Assembly: GCA_964397015.1 (NCBI GenBank)
Contig: CAYNHL010000126.1
Span: forward strand, 1-10,728
Source of the DNA: MADRE2 sp964397015
Lineage (GTDB): Bacteria; Desulfobacterota; Desulfobacteria; Desulfobacterales; Desulfobacteraceae
DNA: 10,728 bases
Reading direction: 5' to 3'
Shown here: positions 1 through 6,779 of the stretch, piece after piece
How positions within the stretch are numbered: position 1 is the first letter of the stretch
Layout: each line of letters begins with the position of its first letter
Notes under the pieces: generated by a model
What the model was told of the DNA's origin: nothing
Database searches by the model: none
The model's input: only the letters and a program-made list of their open reading frames with translations
Translations under genes and position numbers: made by a program

Positions 1-209
1 GCCCGCAGCTGGGCCAGGTGTCCTTGCCGGTACAGGTGGGCCATTTCCTTGAAAGCAGATTCAGCCAGCATGGTCAAACCTTCCGGGTCCAGCACCAGGA
101 CCGGCCGGCCGTCAAATGCATCCATGCGGACGTAATCCCCTGTCAACAGCCGGTACTCGGTTTTGTCTTCTTGAAGGGGAAAAAGCGGGGCATATTTAAA
201 ATCACTCAT
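1..209 (-). CDS. fumA: Fumarate hydratase, class I (N-terminal part, truncated by window edge)
   Basis: Only the first 69 codons are in the window; the gene continues past the left edge. The class I (iron-sulfur, FumA/FumB-like) fumarase interconverts fumarate and malate in the cytoplasm. The visible N-terminus resembles E. coli FumA from memory: an F-P-L segment near residues 10-12, then T-E-Y near 17-19, L-L-T at 21-23, and a P-E-x-L-T-x-L-A stretch around residues 42-49. The catalytic cysteines that hold the [4Fe-4S] cluster would lie outside the window. The ATG at 209 is preceded by an AAGGAG ribosome site about 6 bases upstream. It follows the sdhB stop by 15 bases and is the last visible gene of the operon, so it should take the fumarate made by SdhCAB on to malate. 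The class is well supported by the N-terminus, but no catalytic residue can be checked here. Confidence 0.85.
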   Translation of the reverse strand, partial: MSDFKYAPLFPLQEDKTEYRLLTGDYVRMDAFDGRPVLVLDPEGLTMLAESAFKEMAHLYRQGHLAQLR

Positions 210-224
210 ATGATTCTCCTTGAT

Positions 225-959
225 TTAGCTGACCATGGCCATTTTTCGCCTCAGGTAGGCAATCTGGGTCTGGTGGGGCAGATCCTTGGGGCAGTAATCC
301 TCGCATCCGAGCAGGGTCATGCAGCCGAACACGCCGTCATCATCCCCGATGATCTCGTAAAACTCCTCGTCAGAGCGCTTGTCCCTCGGATCGATGGCGT
401 AGCGGGCCAGCCTCATGAAGCCGGCAGCACCCAGAAAATCGTCCCGCATTCGCTTTGTGGCACAGGCTGAAATGCAGCACCCGCATTCCACACAGCGTTC
501 GAGTTCATAAATTTCATCCGCCACATCCGGGTCCATGCGTTCCTCGATCAGGTCATAATTGATCTCGTCGGCAAAGCTGTCATGAATCCAGGATTCCACC
601 CTTTCCGACATGGCACGCATGAATTTTCCGGTGTTCACCGAAAGATCGCCGATAAGTTCAAATCCCGGCAGGGGCAGCAGTTTGATCTGTCCGTCTTCAA
701 AATTGGCGGTCAAAGTCCGGCAGGCCAGGTCCGGTTTACCGTTGATGATCATGGCACAGGAACCGCAGATGCCGGCACGGCATACAAAGTCAAACTGCAG
801 CGACGGGTCCTGGTATTCCCTTATTTCGTTCAATGCAATAAAGATTGTCATCCCCGGAGCCTCTGTGATTTTATAGGTCTCCATTCTCGGGGAATCCCCC
901 TTCCGCAGGGGATTGTACCTGAATATATGAAATGTCAGTTCACGTTCTTGTCCGCTCAT
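225..959 (-). CDS. sdhB: Succinate dehydrogenase/fumarate reductase iron-sulfur subunit
   Basis: This 244-residue subunit carries electrons between the flavoprotein and the membrane cytochrome b in the succinate:menaquinone oxidoreductase complex. The N-terminal ferredoxin-like domain has the [2Fe-2S] ligands Cys60, Cys65, Cys68 and Cys80 (motif C-R-A-G-I-C-G-S-C). The C-terminal domain has Cys156, Cys159, Cys162 and Cys223 for [4Fe-4S], and Cys166, Cys213 and Cys219 for [3Fe-4S]. The segments C-V-E-C-G-C-C and G-D-D-D-G-V-F-G-C-M-T-L-L closely match the Wolinella succinogenes FrdB sequence as I recall it, rather than E. coli SdhB, which places the complex in the di-heme, menaquinone class. 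Its ATG overlaps the sdhA stop by one base (TAATG), implying translational coupling and fixed stoichiometry. Direction of catalysis cannot be read from the sequence; the neighbours favour succinate oxidation or a reversible role. frdB is an equally valid name. Confidence 0.96.
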   Translation of the reverse strand: MSGQERELTFHIFRYNPLRKGDSPRMETYKITEAPGMTIFIALNEIREYQDPSLQFDFVCRAGICGSCAMIINGKPDLACRTLTANFEDGQIKLLPLPGFELIGDLSVNTGKFMRAMSERVESWIHDSFADEINYDLIEERMDPDVADEIYELERCVECGCCISACATKRMRDDFLGAAGFMRLARYAIDPRDKRSDEEFYEIIGDDDGVFGCMTLLGCEDYCPKDLPHQTQIAYLRRKMAMVS

Positions 960-2929
960 TATTTAAACCCCCTGCCTATACGCTCATTTTTACCTTTAAA
1001 TTTTTCCGGAATGGGAATCGGATTCAACAGCTGCTGCAATTCATAACGGTCAGCGCCCGGGTTTTCCTTGAGGATCGCCTCGATTTCCTGCTCCCGCCTG
1101 GCTGTATCCGGGTGGTGTACTGTGTTGTCCACGCCATAGCCCCTCGAGCCGGGCGGCATTTCCATTTTCATGATATCGAGATCTTCATATTCGACCACCG
1201 GCAGATCGGTTTCATCATCGGGCCAGGTGGTCAGGGTCCTTTTAAGCCAGTCCCTGTCATTTCGCTGGGGATAGTCTTCCCTGGCGTGAGCGCCCCGGCT
1301 TTCTTCCCTCAGAAGGGCGCCATAGGCCACGCACTGGGCCAGCCTGATCATCTTGGGCACCCGGATGGCCTCGACCAGTTCGGGATTGGATGAACTGATC
1401 CTGTTGCGCAATGCGATACGCCTTGCCCGCTGGTTGAGAACCTTGAGCTCCTCGACAGCCTGTTCAAGATCCTTGCCGTTACGGAAGATTCCGACCTTGT
1501 CCATCATGATCTGCTGCATTAGTTTTTTCAATTCAAACGGATTTTCTCCATATGTCCGGGACAGCAGGTCGCTGATCTTTTTTTCCTCTGCCAGAACAAA
1601 ACGTTCTATGGTTCCAGGGGATAAACTGATGGCATTTTCTTCACAATAATCTGCTACAAATTCCCCTACGATCATACCGGCCACCACGGTTTCGGCAACC
1701 GAGTTGCCCCCCAGGCGGTTGAACCCGTGCATGTCCCAGCAGGCTGCCTCCCCGGCTGAAAAAAGTCCTCTAAGATTGGGGCTTTCCCCAGTAGCCTTCG
1801 TACGTATACCGCCCATGGAATAATGCTGGGTCGGCCTGACGGGAATGTATTCCTTGACAGGATCTATGCCGAGAAAATATTCGCAGATCTCCTTTACTTC
1901 CCTCAGGTTCTTCTCTATATGTTCACGGCCAAGCAATGTGATATCCAGCCACAGGTGATCCCCGTAGCGGGATTCCACGCCCATGCCCTTGCGCATATGC
2001 TCTGTCATGCGGCGTGAAACCACGTCCCGTGAGGCCAGTTCTTTCTTGTCCGGCTCGTAATCAGGCATGAAACGGTACCCATTCTTGTCTAGAAGCAGGC
2101 CGCCGTCTCCCCTGCAGCCTTCCGTGGTCAAAATACCCACAGGCACTATAGCCGTAGGGTGGAACTGGACAGCTTCCATGTTCCCGAGTGTGGCAACGCC
2201 GGTTTCCATGGCAATGGCAGTACCGATCCCTTCTGAAATCACCGCATTGGTGGATACTGCGTACAACCGGCCATACCCGCCGGTGGCGATGGTGGTTGCC
2301 TTTGCCACATAAGCTGTCAGTTCACCGGTTACAAGGTCACGGACCACTGCGCCGTAACAGACCCCGTCCTCGTGGATAAGGGCAATGGCCTCTTTTCTCT
2401 CATGGACCGGGATCCCCAGCTGGATGGCCTTGTTGTCCATGGCATACAGCATTGTATGACCGGTGCCGTCCGAGGTAAAACAGGTGCGCCATTTCTTGGT
2501 TCCGCCGAAATCACGTGCCGAAATCAGCCCGTGCGCCTCGTCTTTTTCCTTGATCGTCACTTTTTCACCATTGATGATCACCGGGCGGTCACCCTTGCGG
2601 ACCCTTGACCATGGAACCCCCCAGGCAGCCAGCTGCCTTATGGCCTTGGGTGCTGTATTGACAAACATCCTTGCCACATCCTGGTCACATCCCCAGTCAC
2701 TTCCCTTGACCGTGTCTGCAAAATGGACATCTTCATCATCCCCCTCACCCTTGATACAGGCTCCCAGGCTGGCCTGCATGCCGCCCTGGGCAGCGGCCGA
2801 ATGGGACCGTTTGGCAGGAATCAGCGACAGGACAATGGTATCAAGCCCTCTCTGCCTGGAAGCAATGGCAACGCGGAGTCCTGCCAGCCCGCCGCCTATT
2901 ACGAGCGAATCAGTATATATGACTTTCAT
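959..2929 (-). CDS. sdhA: Succinate dehydrogenase/fumarate reductase flavoprotein subunit
   Basis: This is the catalytic subunit (656 residues), which interconverts succinate and fumarate with covalently bound FAD on the cytoplasmic face. The N-terminal Rossmann FAD-binding motif G-G-G-L-A-G-L is at residues 12-18. The covalent FAD histidine is His43, in the R-S-H-S-A-A-A-Q-G-G motif. Active-site residues fit the family: His257 in Q-F-H-P-T, Arg301 in A-S-R-D-V-V-S-R-R as catalytic acid, His369 in Q-H-Y-S-M-G-G, and Arg405 in H-G-F-N-R-L-G-G-N-S. The length equals that of Wolinella FrdA as I recall it (656), and identity along the chain looks high, including the C-terminal E-S-R-G-A-H and E-D-Y-P blocks. 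The ATG overlaps the sdhC stop by four bases (ATGA), and the stop overlaps the sdhB start. The gene is intact. It could equally be named frdA; the sequence alone does not separate the dehydrogenase from the reductase role. Confidence 0.97.
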   Translation of the reverse strand: MKVIYTDSLVIGGGLAGLRVAIASRQRGLDTIVLSLIPAKRSHSAAAQGGMQASLGACIKGEGDDEDVHFADTVKGSDWGCDQDVARMFVNTAPKAIRQLAAWGVPWSRVRKGDRPVIINGEKVTIKEKDEAHGLISARDFGGTKKWRTCFTSDGTGHTMLYAMDNKAIQLGIPVHERKEAIALIHEDGVCYGAVVRDLVTGELTAYVAKATTIATGGYGRLYAVSTNAVISEGIGTAIAMETGVATLGNMEAVQFHPTAIVPVGILTTEGCRGDGGLLLDKNGYRFMPDYEPDKKELASRDVVSRRMTEHMRKGMGVESRYGDHLWLDITLLGREHIEKNLREVKEICEYFLGIDPVKEYIPVRPTQHYSMGGIRTKATGESPNLRGLFSAGEAACWDMHGFNRLGGNSVAETVVAGMIVGEFVADYCEENAISLSPGTIERFVLAEEKKISDLLSRTYGENPFELKKLMQQIMMDKVGIFRNGKDLEQAVEELKVLNQRARRIALRNRISSSNPELVEAIRVPKMIRLAQCVAYGALLREESRGAHAREDYPQRNDRDWLKRTLTTWPDDETDLPVVEYEDLDIMKMEMPPGSRGYGVDNTVHHPDTARREQEIEAILKENPGADRYELQQLLNPIPIPEKFKGKNERIGRGFK

Positions 2930-3711
2930 TTATCTAAACCCCTTTTTTCCATCTGTGCTACCTGTTCAATACCGGTATGATGGTTGACATACCGCTCTCC
3001 GGCCCTGTCCCTGTGCCTGATACCGATGATTATAAAAACCAATAATGCCAGGATACCCAGTGCCAGGAAGAAAATAGTCAGCCTGTTTTTTATTTTTTTC
3101 AGTTTCTGCCTCGATTTTCTGGCATCCTTGCCGGTAAACCAGCCCCATTTCATGCATAACCTATACAGGCCTATGGTTCCATGCAGCTCGACACAGATCA
3201 AAAGCACAAGGTACAAAGGCCACATATTGCCGGACACCATCCTGTCGGCCGACAGGTAAGGGTCTATGCCGCCCGGGTTGGTGAGCATGATGTAAAGATG
3301 AACCGAACCTGCGAAAAACATGATAAAACCTGTCAATGCCTGGATATACCACAACCTGGTGTCGGCATGGTCCGTCATTTTTATCTGGTCCCTCAAAACC
3401 CTGTGCTGTTTCCAGCTGATGGGAAACTTGCGCATGCCGAGCAGGGCATGGACGATAAAAAGGGTAAAAACGGCCGATACCGCAAAAAACACCACAATGG
3501 GATAGCCGTGTGACGTATCAGACAAAAAAGCCAGTTCCATGGTCTTGGCTACGAAGTTAAAAGCGTCCTTCCCCAGAAGGATGCTGCCGACCAGAAGCAT
3601 GTGCGCCCACATGAAAAGCCCCAGCAAAAGGCCGCTGGCACTCTGGGCCAGGTCCAGCCGGGCCGGTATCCTGCTTTTTTTCCTGCGTGATTCAACGATA
3701 TAGCTGTCCAA
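2926..3711 (-). CDS. sdhC: Succinate dehydrogenase/fumarate reductase di-heme cytochrome b subunit
   Basis: This 261-residue membrane anchor binds two hemes b and exchanges electrons with menaquinone. Five hydrophobic segments are visible, at about 24-46, 71-93, 118-143, 163-186 and 209-231, the Wolinella FrdC layout (a single anchor with no SdhD). By alignment from memory, the four heme-ligand histidines of Wolinella (44, 93, 143, 182) correspond to His37, His88, His138 and His177. The two functional glutamates also have counterparts: Glu59 in K-T-M-E-L (Wolinella Glu66, menaquinol site) and Glu175 in V-E-L-H-G (Wolinella Glu180, the E-pathway proton route). The start is a TTG at 3711, chosen because an AGGGAGG site sits 7 bases upstream, the N-terminal R-K-K-S-R-x-P-A motif is kept, and the first in-frame ATG lies inside the first membrane helix. 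The gene lies 18 bases after sucD and overlaps sdhA by four bases. frdC is an equivalent name. Confidence 0.95.
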   Translation of the reverse strand: MDSYIVESRRKKSRIPARLDLAQSASGLLLGLFMWAHMLLVGSILLGKDAFNFVAKTMELAFLSDTSHGYPIVVFFAVSAVFTLFIVHALLGMRKFPISWKQHRVLRDQIKMTDHADTRLWYIQALTGFIMFFAGSVHLYIMLTNPGGIDPYLSADRMVSGNMWPLYLVLLICVELHGTIGLYRLCMKWGWFTGKDARKSRQKLKKIKNRLTIFFLALGILALLVFIIIGIRHRDRAGERYVNHHTGIEQVAQMEKRGLDK

Positions 3712-3718
3712 TTTGCAA

Positions 3719-3725
3719 CCTCCCT
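3719..3725 (-). promoter_or_regulatory. Ribosome binding site for sdhC (decides a TTG start)
   Basis: The minus strand reads AGGGAGG, then seven bases, then TTG. This strong Shine-Dalgarno site lies between sucD and sdhC. It is the reason for accepting the non-ATG start, since no in-frame ATG exists before the first membrane helix. Confidence 0.8.
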
Positions 3726-3729
3726 GGAA

Positions 3730-4599
3730 TTATTTGAATACATCCACGCAAATCTGACCGATACTGCCCAGATTTTCGCACACATGGATGCCGTGATTTT
3801 TGAATGCCTCTATTTTTGCCTCACCCGTACCACTTGATCCCGATATGATGGCGCCGGCATGTCCCATCCGACGGCCTGGCGGGGCCGTCAACCCGGCAAT
3901 GAATCCCACCACCGGCTTGGTGACACTGGCCTTGATAAATGCGGCTGCATCTTCTTCCGCCGTGCCGCCGATTTCTCCGACCATAACGATGCCATGGGTG
4001 TCATCATCCCGCTCAAAAGCATCCAGCACATCTATGAAATTGGTCCCGTTCACAGGGTCACCGCCGATACCGATACAGGTGGACTGTCCCAGCCCTTCTT
4101 TGGTCAGCTGGTCCACAACCTCGTAAGTCAGGGTGCCGGACCTGGATACCACGCCAATGTTACCCTTTTTATGAATGACCCCGGGCATGATCCCGATCTT
4201 GCATTCTTCTGGCGTGATTATCCCCGGGCAGTTAGGACCAATCAGGCGGCAGGCGTGGGTGGCCAGAAAATTTTTCACCCTGACCATATCCATGATCGGA
4301 ATGCCTTCGGTAATTGCCACAATTACGTTTACCCCGGCATCGGCCGCTTCCATGATGGCATCCGCACCAAAGGGAGGGGGAACAAAAATAAGCGACGCAG
4401 TTGCACCGGTTTCATTGACCGCCTGCCGGACCGTGTTGAACACGGGCACGTCGTCCATTTTCTGCCCGCCCTTTCCAGGCGTAACCCCGGCCACGACCTG
4501 TGTGCCGTATGCAATACACTGCCGTGTATGAAAACTGCCTTCATTGCCGGTAATCCCCTGGACCAGCAGTTTTGTGTTTCTGTCTACAAATATGCTCAC
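3730..4599 (-). CDS. sucD: Succinyl-CoA synthetase (ADP/GDP-forming) alpha subunit
   Basis: The alpha subunit of succinyl-CoA ligase binds CoA and carries the phosphohistidine intermediate; with SucC it converts succinyl-CoA to succinate with formation of ATP or GTP. The N-terminal CoA-binding Rossmann domain shows Q-G-I-T-G-N-E-G (residues 14-21 counting from the chosen start) and P-G-K-G-G near 41-45. The ligase domain has the phosphorylated histidine in R-R-M-G-H-A-G-A-I, His247, matching the E. coli position. I set the start at the GTG at 4599, giving 289 residues, the E. coli length, and an M-S-I-x-V-D N-terminus typical of SucD. A GTG two codons upstream (4605) is only 3 bases from the AAGGAG site and is less likely. 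The gene begins a few bases after sucC and ends 18 bases before sdhC. It is intact. Confidence 0.95.
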   Translation of the reverse strand: MSIFVDRNTKLLVQGITGNEGSFHTRQCIAYGTQVVAGVTPGKGGQKMDDVPVFNTVRQAVNETGATASLIFVPPPFGADAIMEAADAGVNVIVAITEGIPIMDMVRVKNFLATHACRLIGPNCPGIITPEECKIGIMPGVIHKKGNIGVVSRSGTLTYEVVDQLTKEGLGQSTCIGIGGDPVNGTNFIDVLDAFERDDDTHGIVMVGEIGGTAEEDAAAFIKASVTKPVVGFIAGLTAPPGRRMGHAGAIISGSSGTGEAKIEAFKNHGIHVCENLGSIGQICVDVFK

Positions 4600-4608
4600 A
4601 ACCACTTA

Positions 4609-4614
4609 CTCCTT
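4609..4614 (-). promoter_or_regulatory. Ribosome binding site for sucD (decides between two GTG starts)
   Basis: The minus strand reads AAGGAG directly after the sucC stop codon. It is 3 bases from the GTG at 4605 and 9 bases from the GTG at 4599. The second spacing is the normal one, and that start also gives the usual SucD N-terminus. Confidence 0.7.
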
Positions 4615-5775
4615 CTATTTTACCAATGAGGCTATTTTTTGAGCCGCATCATTGAGGTCTGATGCTGCAATCAGGTTCAGGCCCGCATCAGACAGGATTT
4701 GTTTGCCTTCTTCGACATTGGTGCCCTCCATCCGGATAACCACAGGTATGTTGATCCCGGTTTTACGGGCTGCATCCACCACACCCCGGGCAAAGACATC
4801 ACAACGCAGTATGCCTCCGAATATGTTGATCAGAACCGCCTTGACCTTCTCGTCCGCCAGGATGATCCTCAAGGCGTTTTCCACCTGTTCCGCCGTGGCT
4901 CCGCCGCCGACATCCATGAAGTTGGCCGGCATTGCCCCGGCATTCTTGATGATATCCATGGTGGCCATCGCAAGCCCTGCCCCATTGACGATATTGCCCA
5001 CATTGCCGTCCAGGTTTATATAATTCAAGTTGTAACTCGACGCTTCCACTTCCAGCGGATCTTCCTCTTCAAGATCCCTGAGTGCAAGCAGGTCCTTGTG
5101 ACGGTACAACGCATTGGCATCGAAATCGACCTTGGCATCAAGCGCCAGCACCTCGTTTTGAGACGTCAGGATCAATGGATTGATTTCAACCAGGGAACAG
5201 TCATTTTCAATGAAAAAGCGATACAAATTTGTCAGCATGGCAGAAAACGGCTTCATTGCCGCCGCCGGCAGGTTCAGCCCGAATCCGGCCTCACGTATCT
5301 GGTATCCTTGGATGCCCATGAGCGGATCCACATACACCTTGATGATTTTTTCAGGTGTCTGTTCGGCCACTGTTTCAATATCCATTCCTCCCGCCTGGCT
5401 GGCCATGATAACGACCCGGGCCGAAGATCTGTCCACCAGGAGGCTCAAGTAAAGCTCAGCGGCAATATCCTGGCCCGCCTCTATGAGCAGCTTGTTCACT
5501 TTTCTGCCGGCCGGACCGGTCTGGGGGGTCACCAGGGTCATGCCCAGCATTTCATCCGCCAGGTCTTCAACCATTTCCCGGGAAGACGCAAGTTTTACCC
5601 CGCCTCCCTTCCCACGACCGCCCGCATGAATCTGGGCCTTGACCACCACTGGCCAGGCACCGAGCTGCCGGGACTTTTCGACAGCCTCTTTTTTTGAAAA
5701 AACGACATCTCCTTCAGGCACAGGAACACTGTATTTCCTGAACAGCTCCTTGGCCTGGTATTCATGTATTTTCAT
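4615..5775 (-). CDS. sucC: Succinyl-CoA synthetase (ADP/GDP-forming) beta subunit
   Basis: The beta subunit (386 residues; E. coli 388) is an ATP-grasp protein that binds the nucleotide and succinate and partners with SucD. The N-terminus M-K-I-H-E-Y-Q-A-K is typical. The nucleotide-binding loop H-A-G-G-R-G-K-G-G-G-V-K is at residues 50-61. The magnesium ligands Asn199 (V-E-I-N-P-L) and Asp213 (A-L-D-A-K) sit at the E. coli positions. The C-terminal ligase domain shows N-G-A-G-L-A-M, D-V-G-G-G-A-T and N-I-F-G-G-I. In this operon the pair most likely releases succinate from the succinyl-CoA made by the mutase and conserves the energy as ATP or GTP by substrate-level phosphorylation. The nucleotide preference was not determined. 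The ATG at 5775 has a GAGGAT site upstream and follows meaB by 20 bases. Confidence 0.96.
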   Translation of the reverse strand: MKIHEYQAKELFRKYSVPVPEGDVVFSKKEAVEKSRQLGAWPVVVKAQIHAGGRGKGGGVKLASSREMVEDLADEMLGMTLVTPQTGPAGRKVNKLLIEAGQDIAAELYLSLLVDRSSARVVIMASQAGGMDIETVAEQTPEKIIKVYVDPLMGIQGYQIREAGFGLNLPAAAMKPFSAMLTNLYRFFIENDCSLVEINPLILTSQNEVLALDAKVDFDANALYRHKDLLALRDLEEEDPLEVEASSYNLNYINLDGNVGNIVNGAGLAMATMDIIKNAGAMPANFMDVGGGATAEQVENALRIILADEKVKAVLINIFGGILRCDVFARGVVDAARKTGINIPVVIRMEGTNVEEGKQILSDAGLNLIAASDLNDAAQKIASLVK

Positions 5776-5795
5776 CCGATATCCTCATGTTTGTA

Positions 5796-6779
5796 TTAAA
5801 AAAATGACAACAATTTTTCAGCAGCGGCAGAAGGAGACATTACCTGTTCTTCCACCTGTTTTGACACGGCCGGAATCTGGTCGGCAACCGCTTTGCTGTC
5901 CTTGAACCTGCGCCACAACCCGTCTTCCACCAGGGTCCACATCCAGTCCAGGGCCTGCTTTTTGCGCTTGAGCTCAAATCCGCCCGAAGCCTTCAACTTT
6001 TCGTGATGGTCCACGACTGTCTGCCACACATCATCCGTGCCGCCTTTTGTAACGGAACTGCAGGTCAGCACCCTGGGATACCAGTCCGGGTCACGGCCCC
6101 TGACCATGTGCATGGCCATTTCCAGCTCCCTTCTGGCGGTCTTGACCCGTTCAAGGTTGTCACCGTCCGCCTTGTTGATGGCAACAGCGTCCGCCATCTC
6201 GAGCACCCCTTTCTTGATCCCCTGCAGCTCATCCCCGGCACCTGCAATCATGAGGACCAGGAAAAAATCCACCATGGATGCCACCCTGACTTCAGACTGG
6301 CCGACACCAACGGTTTCCACAAGCACGACGTCATATCCTGCTGCCTCACAGATCAGCATGATCTCCCTGGTCCTTGCCGCCACACCGCCCAGGGTATCGC
6401 CGGCAGGAGAGGGCCTTATAAATGCATCAGGGTGGGATGACAGTTTTTCCATCCGGGTTTTGTCACCCAGAATGCTGCCGCCGCTTCTTTTTGACGAGGG
6501 ATCCACTGCCAGAACAGCCACCCTGAAACCCTGGTCGACTAGAGTCAAACCCAGATTTTCGATAAAAGTGCTTTTCCCGACACCTGGAATACCCGTTATT
6601 CCCAGCCTGATACTTTTCCCGCTGTATGGAAGAATTTTTCGGATGACTGCGGCAGCCAGCTCCTGGTGACCGGAAAGCCGGCTTTCCACCAGGGTCATTG
6701 TTTTTGCTATAATCCGCCTGTCCTGCTTCAACACTCCCTGTAAAAAAAAATCAGGGTCACTGGGAACCATATGTTTCAT
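5796..6779 (-). CDS. meaB: Methylmalonyl-CoA mutase-associated GTPase (MeaB/ArgK family)
   Basis: MeaB-type G3E GTPases act as chaperones of methylmalonyl-CoA mutase: they gate adenosylcobalamin loading and protect or help reactivate the enzyme through GTP hydrolysis. The 327-residue protein shows the family order: N-terminal helices, a Walker A loop G-I-P-G-V-G-K-S at 63-70, D-P-S-S at 93-96, G-D-K-T-R-M at 105-110, the switch/Walker B region V-E-T-V-G-V-G-Q-S-E at 154-163, and the guanine-specificity motif N-K-A-D at 202-205. The helical C-terminal part (about 270-327) is the usual dimerisation arm. The gene overlaps the mutase stop by four bases (ATGA), which fits its role as the dedicated mutase partner. 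The start at 6779 has a weak ribosome site; the in-frame ATG at 6770 (residue 4) is an alternative with better spacing from AGGTG. The old ArgK label (arginine transport kinase) should not be used. Confidence 0.95.
   Translation of the reverse strand: MKHMVPSDPDFFLQGVLKQDRRIIAKTMTLVESRLSGHQELAAAVIRKILPYSGKSIRLGITGIPGVGKSTFIENLGLTLVDQGFRVAVLAVDPSSKRSGGSILGDKTRMEKLSSHPDAFIRPSPAGDTLGGVAARTREIMLICEAAGYDVVLVETVGVGQSEVRVASMVDFFLVLMIAGAGDELQGIKKGVLEMADAVAINKADGDNLERVKTARRELEMAMHMVRGRDPDWYPRVLTCSSVTKGGTDDVWQTVVDHHEKLKASGGFELKRKKQALDWMWTLVEDGLWRRFKDSKAVADQIPAVSKQVEEQVMSPSAAAEKLLSFF

Noticed and set aside
18..470. A 150-codon plus-strand frame opposite fumarase and sdhB
   Set aside because: It lies antisense to two confidently identified genes and has no family signal; a mirror-frame shadow.
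4699..5697. A 332-codon open frame on the plus strand opposite sucC, plus a 256-codon frame opposite sucD (3859-4629)
   Set aside because: The minus-strand genes are full-length, highly recognisable enzymes. The antisense frames have no family features and composition typical of mirror-frame shadows, rich in His, Gln and Arg.
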